Shown here one piece after another: positions 1 through 7,299 of a stretch of 64,000 nucleotides of DNA. Within the stretch, counting starts at the first letter, position 1; each line of letters starts with the position of its first letter. Origin of the DNA: SCGC-AG-212-J23 sp036406675 (GTDB taxonomy: Bacteria; Pseudomonadota; Gammaproteobacteria; Burkholderiales; SG8-39); NCBI GenBank assembly GCA_036406675.1, contig DASXAO010000131.1, positions 1 to 64,000 on the forward strand, given 5' to 3'. Below the pieces are notes generated by a model that was given only the letters and a program-made list of their open reading frames with translations, made no database searches and was not told the origin of the DNA. The translations under genes and the position numbers were made by a program.

Positions 1-40
1 CCCCTGCGCCAGGCCGGGCGCGGCCAGCGCCCACTGTAAA

Positions 41-1711
41 ATGATGAATACCGTCAATTTCTTGAGCATGGAGCGCGCACCCTCCTCGTCGAATTTCATC
101 CGCCAGGTGATCGAGGCCGACCTCGCCTCGGGCAAGCACAAGGCGATTGTCACCCGATTCCCGCCCGAACCGAACGGCTACCTGCATTTCGGGCACGCCA
201 AGTCGATCGTGCTGAACTTCAGCCTGCCGCAGGCCTACGGCGGCCGCTGCAACCTGCGCTTCGACGACACCAACCCCGAGAAAGAGGAGCAGGAGTACGT
301 CGACTCGATCATCGACGCGGTGCGCTGGCTCGGCTCCGACTACGGCTCGAAGCCGCTCTATGCCAGCGACTATTTCGGCTTCATGTACCAGGCGGCCGAG
401 CACCTGATCGAGCGCGGCTACGCCTACGTCGACAGCCAGAGCGCCGAGGAGATCCGCGCCAACCGCGGCACCCTCACCGAGCCCGGCCGCAACTCGCCGT
501 ACCGCAACAGGGCTCCTCGAGAAAATCTTGACCTGTTCCACAAGATGCGTGAGGGCGGGTTTGCGGACGGCGCTCACGTGCTGCGGGCGAAGATCGACAT
601 GGCGTCGCCCAACATCAACCTGCGCGATCCGGTGCTCTACCGCATCAAGCACGCCGAGCACCACCGCACCGGCGGCGCCTGGCCGATCTACCCGATGTAC
701 ACCTACGCCCACCCGATCGAGGACGCGGTCGAGCGCGTGACGCACTCGCTATGCACGCTCGAGTTCGAGGACCAGCGGCCTTTCTACGACTGGCTGCTCG
801 AGCGCCTCGCCGAGGGCGGCCTGCTCGCGCGGCCGCTGCCGCAGCAGATCGAGTTCGCGCGCCTCAACCTCACCAACGTGGTGCTGTCGAAGCGCAAGCT
901 CATCCAGCTCGTCGAGGAGCGCCACGTCTCGGGCTGGGACGACCCGCGCATGCCGACGCTCGCCGGCGCCCGGCGCCGCGGCTACACCGCCGAGGGGTTC
1001 CGCCGCTTCGCCGAGAGGATCGGCGTCTCCAAGGCGAACCAGCTGATCGATTTCGGCGTGCTGGAAGAGTCGATGCGCGAGCACCTGAACGAAATCGCGC
1101 CGCGGCGCATGGCGGTCCTCGACCCGCTGAAGCTCGAGATCGACAACTTCCCTGCGGACCATGAGGAGCTCGCATCGGTGCCGAACCATCCGCAGAAGCC
1201 CGACTGGGGCCGGCGCGAGGTGCCGTTCTCGCGCGAGCTGTGGATCGAGCGCGACGACTTCGCGCTGCAGCCGCCCAAGGGCTACTTCCGGCTCTATCCC
1301 GGCAACGAAGTGCGGCTGCGCTTCGGCTATGTCGTCAAATGCACCGGTATCGACAACGGCGTGGTCCATTGCACGTACTACCCCGATTCGAAATCCGGCA
1401 CGCCGGGGGCCGACAAGTACAAGGTGAAGGGCAATATCCACTGGGTGAGCGTGCGCCACGCGCACGCTTCGACGGTCCATCTCTACGATCGCCTGTTCCG
1501 GGTGCCCAACCCGGGCGCCGAGCGCGACTTCATCGAGGATCTCAACCCGGATTCGATGAAAAGCATCACCGCGCAGCTCGAGCCGGCCCTCGCCGCCGCC
1601 CAGGCCGGCGAGAGCCTGCAGTTCGAGCGCCACGGCTACTTCGTGCGCGACCAGGACGGCGCGGCGTTCAACCGCACCGTGACGCTGCGGGACTCCTGGT
1701 CGAAGGCCTGA
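41..1711 (+). CDS. glnS: Glutaminyl-tRNA synthetase
   Basis: Class I aminoacyl-tRNA synthetase that charges tRNA-Gln with glutamine in the cytoplasm. The HIGH-type motif (HFGH, after PPEPNGYL) lies near residues 50-55 and the KMSKS-type motif is VLSKRKL near residue 285. The C-terminal half holds the usual anticodon-binding beta barrels (LYPGNEVRLRFGYVVKC). At 556 residues it is the normal bacterial GlnRS length. Three in-frame starts are possible: ATG at 41, 44 and 68. None has a clear Shine-Dalgarno, and TAAAAT at 38-43 looks like a -10 box, so a leaderless or downstream start at 68 (MERAPSSSNF) cannot be excluded. The upstream region is cut by the window edge. The family call is secure; only the start is uncertain. 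Confidence 0.97.
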   Translation: MMNTVNFLSMERAPSSSNFIRQVIEADLASGKHKAIVTRFPPEPNGYLHFGHAKSIVLNFSLPQAYGGRCNLRFDDTNPEKEEQEYVDSIIDAVRWLGSDYGSKPLYASDYFGFMYQAAEHLIERGYAYVDSQSAEEIRANRGTLTEPGRNSPYRNRAPRENLDLFHKMREGGFADGAHVLRAKIDMASPNINLRDPVLYRIKHAEHHRTGGAWPIYPMYTYAHPIEDAVERVTHSLCTLEFEDQRPFYDWLLERLAEGGLLARPLPQQIEFARLNLTNVVLSKRKLIQLVEERHVSGWDDPRMPTLAGARRRGYTAEGFRRFAERIGVSKANQLIDFGVLEESMREHLNEIAPRRMAVLDPLKLEIDNFPADHEELASVPNHPQKPDWGRREVPFSRELWIERDDFALQPPKGYFRLYPGNEVRLRFGYVVKCTGIDNGVVHCTYYPDSKSGTPGADKYKVKGNIHWVSVRHAHASTVHLYDRLFRVPNPGAERDFIEDLNPDSMKSITAQLEPALAAAQAGESLQFERHGYFVRDQDGAAFNRTVTLRDSWSKA

Positions 1712-1714
1712 AAG

Positions 1715-2110
1715 TTACTGCGGCTTGCCGCTGGTAGTCGTATGGGCGCTCGAGCCGGTGCTCGCGTTCGCGTCCGGCGCACGGCGCTTCGCCTCCGCGG
1801 TCTCCTTCTTGGCCGCCTCCGGCGTCTTGCTCACTTTCTCCTTCACCTTGTTGAAGTCGTCCTTCGCCATGAGCTCCAGGTATTCCACGCGAGAGAGCTT
1901 GCCGTCCTTGTTTCCGTCGGCATCCTTCCAGCGCTTGACGAGATCCTTGCGGCCGGCGGCGGTGGCCTCGGAGCGGGTGATGTAGCCGTCCGCGTTCTTG
2001 TCGACCTCGTTGAAGCCCTTCTCCTTCTTGCTGTCTTTGTCCGCCGCGACAGCGGCGCCGCAGGCAAGCGCCATGGCCGCTGCTGCGAGTACGGTTTTTG
2101 CAAATCTCAT
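1715..2110 (-). CDS. Secreted EF-hand domain protein
   Basis: A 131-residue exported protein with a Sec signal peptide (MRFAKTVLAAAAMALACGAA, cleavage near AVAA-DK). Two canonical 12-residue calcium loops follow: DKNADGYITRSE and DGNKDGKLSRVE, with Asp, Asn/Asp and terminal Glu in the ligand positions. The tail is Lys/Ala/Ser/Thr rich and probably disordered. The start at 2110 is preferred over a longer frame because it begins the signal peptide and is preceded on the minus strand by TAGGAGA. It is convergent with glnS, with three bases between the stops. Calcium binding is inferred from the loops; partner and role are unknown. A relative with the same plan lies at 24074-24484. Confidence 0.85.
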   Translation of the reverse strand: MRFAKTVLAAAAMALACGAAVAADKDSKKEKGFNEVDKNADGYITRSEATAAGRKDLVKRWKDADGNKDGKLSRVEYLELMAKDDFNKVKEKVSKTPEAAKKETAEAKRRAPDANASTGSSAHTTTSGKPQ

Positions 2111-2131
2111 GACGTCTCCTATAGCGTTTGA

Positions 2132-2154
2132 GAACGCGCAAAAGTTGCGCGTTC
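2132..2154. promoter_or_regulatory. 23-bp perfect palindrome between divergent EF-hand and cupin genes
   Basis: Arms GAACGCGCAA and TTGCGCGTTC flank a 3-nt centre AAG, so the dyad is perfect over 10 bp per side. It lies 22 bp before the EF-hand start and 80 bp before the cupin start. On the plus strand the right arm includes TTGCGC (2145-2150), which with AATAAT (2169-2174, 18 bp spacing) makes a plausible promoter for the cupin/nitrile hydratase-like operon. No T-run follows on either strand, which favours an operator over a terminator. The binding protein is unknown. Confidence 0.55.
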
Positions 2155-2233
2155 CGGGTATCTGCAGCAATAATCCTGCCCAAGCACTGGCACTTCTCCG
2201 AACGGACTACCCCGCCGCCGAAAGAACCAGCGT

Positions 2234-2710
2234 ATGACCAGCGGCCCTCATTCCAAGTGGAAGCTCGACGGCGTGCGCGTCGTGCGCTCGAACGAGCTCG
2301 ACATCAATACGCCCCAGACCCCGGGCATGAACCGCGCCGCCGCGATCACCCACGCGCGCGCCGGCGCCGAAAAGCTCTGGGCCGGCACGGTCGTCATCCA
2401 TCCCAAGGCCAAGACCGGAGCGCACCACCACGGTCCGGTGGAGAGCGTCATCTACGTGGTGAGCGGGAAAGCCCGGATGCGCTGGGGCGAGAAGCTCCAG
2501 TACATGGCCGAGGCCGGTCCGGGCGACTTCATCTACGTGCCGCCTTACGTGCCGCACCAGGAAATCAACGCGAGCGACACCGAGCCGCTCTCCTGCGTCC
2601 TGTGCCGCAGCGGCCAGGAGCCGGTGGTGGTGAATCTCGACATCCCGGTCGTCGAAAAGCCTGAGGAAGTGCACTGGGTCGACAACATCCATCCCGCGCC
2701 GAAGAAATGA
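2234..2710 (+). CDS. Cupin-domain protein, first gene of the nitrile hydratase-like operon
   Basis: Single-domain cupin of 158 residues with no signal peptide. Cupin motif 1 is seen as GAHHHGPVESVIYVVSGKA (His-x-His and a Glu that usually bind a metal). Motif 2 is GDFIYVPPYVPHQEIN, with the later His ligand. The stop overlaps the next start (ATGA at 2707-2710), so it is translationally coupled to the split-beta nitrile hydratase-like genes. Cupins are functionally diverse (dioxygenases, isomerases, sensors), so the reaction cannot be read from the sequence. Position suggests it acts on the same substrate or product, or helps handle the metal. The Shine-Dalgarno is weak (GAAAGAA). Confidence 0.85.
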   Translation: MTSGPHSKWKLDGVRVVRSNELDINTPQTPGMNRAAAITHARAGAEKLWAGTVVIHPKAKTGAHHHGPVESVIYVVSGKARMRWGEKLQYMAEAGPGDFIYVPPYVPHQEINASDTEPLSCVLCRSGQEPVVVNLDIPVVEKPEEVHWVDNIHPAPKK

Positions 2711-3009
2711 CCCCGAACCCGGCCGACATCGGCGGCGAGGCCGCCGGCCCCATCGATCCCGTCGACCACGGGATGAAGTTCTGGGAGAAGCAGGCGAACG
2801 CGCTGCGCAACACGCTCACGGGCCGCAAGCTCGTGCGCCTGGACGAGCTGCGCCGCGCCGCCGAGGACCTCGGCGACCGCTATTACCGCCTCGGCTATTT
2901 CGAGCGCACCACCGAGGCGATGCGCAACCTGCTGCTGGAAAAAGGCCTGTTCAGCCCGGCCGAGCTGGAAGAAAAAATCAATGAGGTCCGCAAGCGCTAT
3001 GACGCCTAG
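2707..3009 (+). CDS. Nitrile hydratase beta N-terminal-half protein (thiocyanate hydrolase beta-like)
   Basis: A 100-residue protein matching the N-terminal half of nitrile hydratase beta: an early DIGG..GPI segment, then WEKQANAL, LDELRRAAEDLG, and YYRLGYFERTTEAMRNLLLEKG. In ordinary nitrile hydratases this is fused to an SH3-like C-terminal half; here that half is the next gene. The layout is that of the beta subunit of Thiobacillus thioparus thiocyanate hydrolase (scnB) and of toyocamycin nitrile hydratase. The alternative is the activator/metallochaperone (P14K type), which shares the same fold. It overlaps the cupin by 4 bp and the next gene by 11 bp. Its place between the cupin and the other two subunits argues for a structural subunit, but a chaperone role is possible. 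Confidence 0.8.
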   Translation: MTPNPADIGGEAAGPIDPVDHGMKFWEKQANALRNTLTGRKLVRLDELRRAAEDLGDRYYRLGYFERTTEAMRNLLLEKGLFSPAELEEKINEVRKRYDA

Positions 3010-3322
3010 GGCGAGCGCGAGCGCCTATACGCCGGCGCCCGAGCGGCGCTTCAACGTCGGCGACCGCGTGCGCGTGAAGCGCGCCAACCCGCCGGGCCAC
3101 CGCCGCACGCCCGCCTACATCCGGGGCAAGCAAGGGCAGATCGAGCGCGTCTGCGGGCGTTTTGCCAACCCGGAAGAGCTCGCCTACGGCTTCGACGGCG
3201 AGCCCAAGCGCGTGCTCTACCGGGTGCAGTTCAAGCAGCGCGAAGTATGGGGGAGCTACGCAGGCTCGAACGACGACCTGATCGAGCTGGAAATCTACGA
3301 GCACTGGCTGGAGCCGGCATGA
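2999..3322 (+). CDS. Nitrile hydratase beta C-terminal-half protein, SH3-like (thiocyanate hydrolase alpha-like)
   Basis: A 107-residue SH3-like protein equal to the C-terminal half of nitrile hydratase beta. Landmarks are FNVGDRVRVK, GHRRTPAYIRGKQG (an Arg-rich stretch which in the family contacts the metal site), YRVQFKQREVWG and IYEHWLEPA at the end. In thiocyanate hydrolase this half is a separate alpha subunit. Two starts are possible, 2999 (MTPRASAS) or 2981 (MRSASAM, preceded by GGAAGA); I chose 2999 because residue FNVGD then follows a short linker. The frame overlaps the preceding gene and ends in ATGA shared with the next start. With its neighbours it should form the heterotrimeric catalytic unit in the cytoplasm. 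Confidence 0.83.
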   Translation: MTPRASASAYTPAPERRFNVGDRVRVKRANPPGHRRTPAYIRGKQGQIERVCGRFANPEELAYGFDGEPKRVLYRVQFKQREVWGSYAGSNDDLIELEIYEHWLEPA

Positions 3323-3927
3323 GCCACGCCCACCCGCACGACGCTGCGAAGGACGACGGGCCGCCGTCCGAGCACGAGATCCTCAGCCGCGCGATCCAGG
3401 AGCTGCTGGAGGAAAAAGGCCTGCTCACCGCCGAGCAGGTGCGCAAGCGCATGGAGCTCTTCGACGCCGAATTCCCGCAGCGCGGCGCGCGCGTCATCGC
3501 GCACGCCTGGGCGAACCCGGCGTTCAGGAAGCGCCTGCTCGCCGACGGGAAAGCGGCGTGCGCCGAATGGGGCCTCGACCTCGAGGCCGACCGCCTGATC
3601 GCGGTGGAGAACACGCCGCGCGTCCACAACGTCATCGTCTGCACGCTGTGCTCGTGCTATCCCCGCGCGCTCCTCGGCATGCCGCCCACCTGGTACAAGA
3701 GCGAGAACTACCGCCGCCGCGTGGTGCGCGAGCCGCGGGCGGTGCTCAGGGAATTCGGCACCGTCATTGCCGACGACGTCGCCATCCGCGTGCACGACTC
3801 GAACGCCGACATGCGCTACGTGGTCGTGCCGATGCGGCCGAAAGGCACCGAGGGCTGGGACGAGGAGCAGCTCGCCTCGATCCTCACCCGCGATACGCTG
3901 GTCGGCGTCGCATTGCCGAAGGTCTGA
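3319..3927 (+). CDS. Cobalt-type nitrile hydratase alpha / thiocyanate hydrolase gamma-like catalytic subunit
   Basis: Metal-binding subunit of the nitrile hydratase family, 202 residues. The claw motif is VCTLCSCYP with Cys108, Cys111, Ser112 and Cys113. Thr in CTLC marks the cobalt type (iron types have CSLC), and Cys111/Cys113 are the residues normally oxidised to sulfinic/sulfenic acid. Downstream PPTWYKS..YRRRVVREPR and VVVPMRP are also family features. The start at 3319 overlaps the previous stop. The N-terminus is His-rich (MSHAHPHD). Substrate may be a nitrile, thiocyanate (giving COS and ammonia), or something else; motif alone does not decide. The 3' end overlaps the convergent JmjC-like gene by 44 bp. 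Confidence 0.9.
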   Translation: MSHAHPHDAAKDDGPPSEHEILSRAIQELLEEKGLLTAEQVRKRMELFDAEFPQRGARVIAHAWANPAFRKRLLADGKAACAEWGLDLEADRLIAVENTPRVHNVIVCTLCSCYPRALLGMPPTWYKSENYRRRVVREPRAVLREFGTVIADDVAIRVHDSNADMRYVVVPMRPKGTEGWDEEQLASILTRDTLVGVALPKV

Positions 3928-4768
3928 GCCGGGCAAGCAGCTTCCCGGGCCAGGCGCTCGCCCTCGACACGAGCTGCTTCAATCCGTCGCGCAGCGCCGA
4001 GCGGCCGACCGGAGCCGGCGCCACGCCCCAATGGCGCAGCCGCGCATTGAGCTGGTGGGCGTGCAGCCTGTGCATCGAGGCGCGCGTGTTGAAGGTGACG
4101 CTGAAGGAGATCGACACTTCCGGGCCGTTCTGCACCCAGTGCGGCGCTGCAAACGGGACGTGAATCGCCTGCCCGGGCGTCAGCTCGAAGCTGCGCGCGC
4201 GCTTCTGGAACTCGTCGCGCCACGCGAGATTGCGGTGCGCGCCGGTCAGGAACCGCTCGATATCCGGCTCGGACACGACCGCACGGTCGGAGCGGTCGAA
4301 CACGCTCATGGTCTTGCTCCCGCGAATCTGGAGCAGGAAGTTCTCCTCCGGATCCATGTGGTAGGGCGTCACCGCGCCCGGCGACGAAACGAAGATGAAG
4401 GCGTGCAGACCGCGCATCCCGGCGGTGAGCCGCGCGGAGGCGGCCCGGACATCGGCGAGGCACTCATCGAGCAGCAGCCGATACGCCGCGTCGTGCTCGA
4501 CGTGCTTCAGCACGAGCCACGAGCGGCACTCCGCGATGCGCCGGATGGTCTCCTCGGGCGAGAGTCCGTTGCGCGGCGTGAGTTCGGGGTCGAGGCCGAC
4601 CGGGACCTCGCCCGCGTTGTACTCGACCTGCGAGACCGGCAGCCGCTTCGACAGCTCCACCAGGCGGGCTAGCTCGAACAGCGGGTGGCGCGCCAGCCGG
4701 TGCGGGACCAGAAACGGCGTCCTGGCGAAATGCGCGTTGAACCTGTCTCGATCGATCGCAAGGCTCAT
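3884..4768 (-). CDS. JmjC-like (cupin_8) iron/2-oxoglutarate dioxygenase candidate
   Basis: A 294-residue cytosolic protein with the double-stranded beta-helix layout of bacterial JmjC/cupin_8 enzymes. The likely metal triad is the HMD of TPYHMDPEENFLLQ (His-x-Asp) and the His of HVPFAAPHWVQNG. Between them is the conserved IRGSKTMSVFD strand. Such proteins hydroxylate protein side chains or small molecules, and the substrate is unknown here. The start ATG at 4768 is preceded by GGGAGC on its strand. It follows the GNAT-like gene by 2 bp, so the two are surely co-transcribed. The last 44 bp overlap the end of the nitrile hydratase-like operon on the other strand. Confidence 0.8.
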   Translation of the reverse strand: MSLAIDRDRFNAHFARTPFLVPHRLARHPLFELARLVELSKRLPVSQVEYNAGEVPVGLDPELTPRNGLSPEETIRRIAECRSWLVLKHVEHDAAYRLLLDECLADVRAASARLTAGMRGLHAFIFVSSPGAVTPYHMDPEENFLLQIRGSKTMSVFDRSDRAVVSEPDIERFLTGAHRNLAWRDEFQKRARSFELTPGQAIHVPFAAPHWVQNGPEVSISFSVTFNTRASMHRLHAHQLNARLRHWGVAPAPVGRSALRDGLKQLVSRASAWPGKLLARLRPSAMRRRPAYRG

Positions 4769-4770
4769 CT

Positions 4771-5907
4771 TCAGCTCCCGTGGGCGGCGGCGGGGGTTCG
4801 GCGCAGCGTGCGCGACATCCAGTGCAGGAGCGGCAGCGACGACACCATGAGGTCGCCCGCGCGCCGGCCGGTCGTGGTGACGAGGTCCGCGAGCCGGCGC
4901 CGGTCCATCCAGAGCCGGTTGGCCATGAAATGTCCGGGCTCGGCGCAGGAGTCCATCCAGCGCAGCTCGGGGCGCGCGTGAAAGCGGCGGATGTTCTCCA
5001 GCTCGAGCAGCGTGCCGGGCGAGAACCTGGCGTAGTCCTCGTCGTAGGCGATCTTGAAGGCGAACGACCCCTCGCCGCTCAGCAGGTTGCACTTCAGGGC
5101 GATCCACCTTCCTGCGAGGCGCAGGCCGAGCATCATGAGGCGGCCCTGCCGCGCCGCGGCGCGCGCGGCGAGCGTGAAGAACATCCGCCCCGCGTCGCTC
5201 GAGCCGAACGCGCTCGCGTTGCGACCTTTCCAGCCTCGCGCCTCGAGCTCGATGAAATCGGCGATCCACTGCTCGGCCTCGTCGGCCTCGCGCAGCTCCG
5301 CGTATTGCAGCTCGCCGGCCTCGGCCAGCCGCCGCTCGAGGCGCCGCAGCTCCTTCGCGCCCTTGCCCGAGACGGCTTCGCCGAGGAACGCCGCGCCGCC
5401 GCCGCGCGGCCGCATGACCGCGCGCTCGAACCGGTAGGGCACGAAGCTGCGCCGCCCGCTTTCCGCGAGCGCTTCGGCGAGCACGCGCCAGAACGGGCCA
5501 TCGGCGGCGATCGAGCCCCATTTGATCGCCGCAGCGCCTTGCGCATCGGCTTCGAGCCAGTCGAGAAAGGCGTCGAGGCAGGTGCGCGCGTGCGTCGAGC
5601 GCACCAGCGGCGTGCCGAGAAAGCAGTGCTTGTACTGCCAGAGCCTGAGGTGGGAAAACGGCAGCCCGTTGTAGCGCGCGACGCGCTCGAGAGGAAACAG
5701 GCCGCAGAGGAGCGGCTGGGCGCCGCCGTGGTCGGCGTAAAGCAGCACGTACCGGAGGTCCGCGCCGCGGCCGAAGGCCTCGATCGCGGGGAGCATCATC
5801 CAGGGCTCGTGGAAAGCGTTCGGCTCGAGCGCCGCGGCCGCAAGCTCGTTCCAGGCCGCCATGTGGCCGGCGAGCGCCGCGGGATGATCGAGCACCGTGA
5901 TGCGCAT
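4771..5907 (-). CDS. GNAT-fold (CelD/BcsL, FemAB-like) acyltransferase
   Basis: A 378-residue protein of the acetyltransferase group found in CelD/BcsL and FemAB-like proteins, which transfer acyl or aminoacyl groups to sugars, peptides or lipids. Recognisable segments are NAFHEPWMMLPAIEAF near residue 35, GKGAKELRRLERRLAE mid-protein, and the acyl-CoA fold ending ALKCNLLSGEGSFAFKIAYDEDYARFSPG, typical of this family. The start at 5907 (MRITVLDH) has no strong Shine-Dalgarno. The acceptor is unknown. Tight coupling with the JmjC-like gene suggests the two modify one target in sequence, for example a surface polymer or a small peptide; this is inference from gene order. Confidence 0.8.
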   Translation of the reverse strand: MRITVLDHPAALAGHMAAWNELAAAALEPNAFHEPWMMLPAIEAFGRGADLRYVLLYADHGGAQPLLCGLFPLERVARYNGLPFSHLRLWQYKHCFLGTPLVRSTHARTCLDAFLDWLEADAQGAAAIKWGSIAADGPFWRVLAEALAESGRRSFVPYRFERAVMRPRGGGAAFLGEAVSGKGAKELRRLERRLAEAGELQYAELREADEAEQWIADFIELEARGWKGRNASAFGSSDAGRMFFTLAARAAARQGRLMMLGLRLAGRWIALKCNLLSGEGSFAFKIAYDEDYARFSPGTLLELENIRRFHARPELRWMDSCAEPGHFMANRLWMDRRRLADLVTTTGRRAGDLMVSSLPLLHWMSRTLRRTPAAAHGS

Positions 5908-6040
5908 GGGTTTCGACTTGGACGTTCGGCATTTTGGTGATCCGGGTGGCGCGTCGCCACCGCCCGCCATAGTCCGGGCAGAGGTAGGCCGCTTGGCACC
6001 CTGCTTGCTTGGAGCCGTCCTATACCCGCAAGGAGGTGCC

Positions 6041-6436
6041 ATGGCCAAGACCGTCATCGGGCTTTTCGACAATCTCTCCGCAGCGCAAGCCGTGCTGCGC
6101 GAGCTCGCGGAAAACGGCATCGCGGAGCACGACATCGGCTTCATGGCCGATCAGGCGCATGGCGTGCCAAGCACCGCACACCTGAACGAAAGCGAGGGCG
6201 AAGGCGCGGACGACGCCCTCGGCATCGTGGTCACCGTCGCCGCGGACGCGCCCGAACCGGCGGCGCGGGCGCGCGCGATCCTGGAGCGCCACGGCGCCTT
6301 GGACATCGACGAGCGCGACACGGAATGGAAAAAGCAGGGCTGGAAGGGCCGGTTCGAGACCGAGGGCTACAGCGGGCCCGAGCGCCGGTCGAACAATACG
6401 CCCTGGCTCGGCCCGGAGCGGCGCAAGGCCGCCTAG
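6041..6436 (+). CDS. YflT-like general stress protein
   Basis: Small 131-residue protein. The first half is KTVIGLFDNLSAAQAVLRELAENGIAEHDI, the hallmark of the heat-induced YflT/GSP17M fold, an ACT-like alpha/beta module that often detects glycine-zipper segments. The C-terminal half is hydrophilic with a GYSGPERRSNN..GPERRK pattern and is probably disordered. A textbook Shine-Dalgarno (AAGGAGG, 6 bases before the ATG) fixes the start. It is monocistronic: divergent from the GNAT-like gene and convergent with the CHAD gene, whose stop it overlaps by 4 bp. Its exact role is unknown; relatives are induced by general stress. Confidence 0.75.
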   Translation: MAKTVIGLFDNLSAAQAVLRELAENGIAEHDIGFMADQAHGVPSTAHLNESEGEGADDALGIVVTVAADAPEPAARARAILERHGALDIDERDTEWKKQGWKGRFETEGYSGPERRSNNTPWLGPERRKAA

Positions 6437-7299
6437 GCGCGCGCCAGCCGGCCCGGGAGCAGCTTCCTGACGAAGGCCCCCGGCTTCCTGCGGTAAACGC
6501 GCCGCGCCAGCTTCAACGCTTTCTTCTGCAGCTTGGCCCGGCGCGCCTCGATGTGCGCGACGAGCTTGCGCTCGCCCTTCGAATGCGACGGCAGCGCAAG
6601 GATTCTCGCTTCCAGCGCCGCCAGGTCGTGATCGTCGCCGAGGTGGTCGGCAACCTTCGCCGCCCGCTTCGAGAGCTTCTTCAGGCGCCGGGACCCGCCG
6701 TCGGCGGCGATCGCGAGCGCCTGCTGGAGGTATTTCACCTGCTTGCGCGATTCGTGGAGCGATCTGGCGGAGCCCTGCGAGCGCGCGTCCTTAAGCGTCT
6801 TGCGTCCCTTGCGATAGACGCGCTCGAACCCCGCGCGCAGGAGCGGCGCATCGTGCACCGGGAAGCGCCAGTATTCCGCGCGCTCGCCGGCGTCCTGGAG
6901 GGAACATTCGATGGCGGCGAGCCTTTTGCCGCCGAGCAATCGGAGGCGCGCCCGGCTGCGGTCCTCGCGCAGCGTGCGCCGCACCTCCAGGAGCATCGCG
7001 CGGCGAGCCGGCTTCTTCTCCCGCTCGAGCAGCTCGCGCACCACCTGGAGCCCGACGGCGGCATCGCGCACGCCGGAGAGCGGGCGCGCCGCGTCGCGCA
7101 GCTCCACGTTTTCCTGGCTGTAGGCCGCATCGCCGACCGCTTCGCGCAGCAGGCGCAGCGCCGCCCGCGCCCGCTTGAGGTCTTTTCGCACCCGGTGCAT
7201 CGCCTCGTCGTTCGGTGGGCGCCGTTCCCAGAGCGCCTGCAGCGCGCCCGCGATCTCGTCGCACAGCGCCCCGCGCACCGCGCCGCTATTCGGTTTCAT
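6433..7299 (-). CDS. CHAD-domain protein
   Basis: A 288-residue, highly basic all-helical protein with the conserved histidines of CHAD domains: MHRVRKDLKRARAALRLLR near residue 35, a paired LHESRKQVKYLQQAL near residue 184, and HLGDDHDLAAL later. CHAD domains bind inorganic polyphosphate through these His/Arg/Lys surfaces and often localise to polyphosphate granules. No adenylate-cyclase-like CYTH domain is attached. The start overlaps the end of the ParB-like gene by 14 bp, so the two form one operon. Polyphosphate binding is family knowledge, and no polyphosphate kinase is in the window. Confidence 0.85.
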   Translation of the reverse strand: MKPNSGAVRGALCDEIAGALQALWERRPPNDEAMHRVRKDLKRARAALRLLREAVGDAAYSQENVELRDAARPLSGVRDAAVGLQVVRELLEREKKPARRAMLLEVRRTLREDRSRARLRLLGGKRLAAIECSLQDAGERAEYWRFPVHDAPLLRAGFERVYRKGRKTLKDARSQGSARSLHESRKQVKYLQQALAIAADGGSRRLKKLSKRAAKVADHLGDDHDLAALEARILALPSHSKGERKLVAHIEARRAKLQKKALKLARRVYRRKPGAFVRKLLPGRLARA

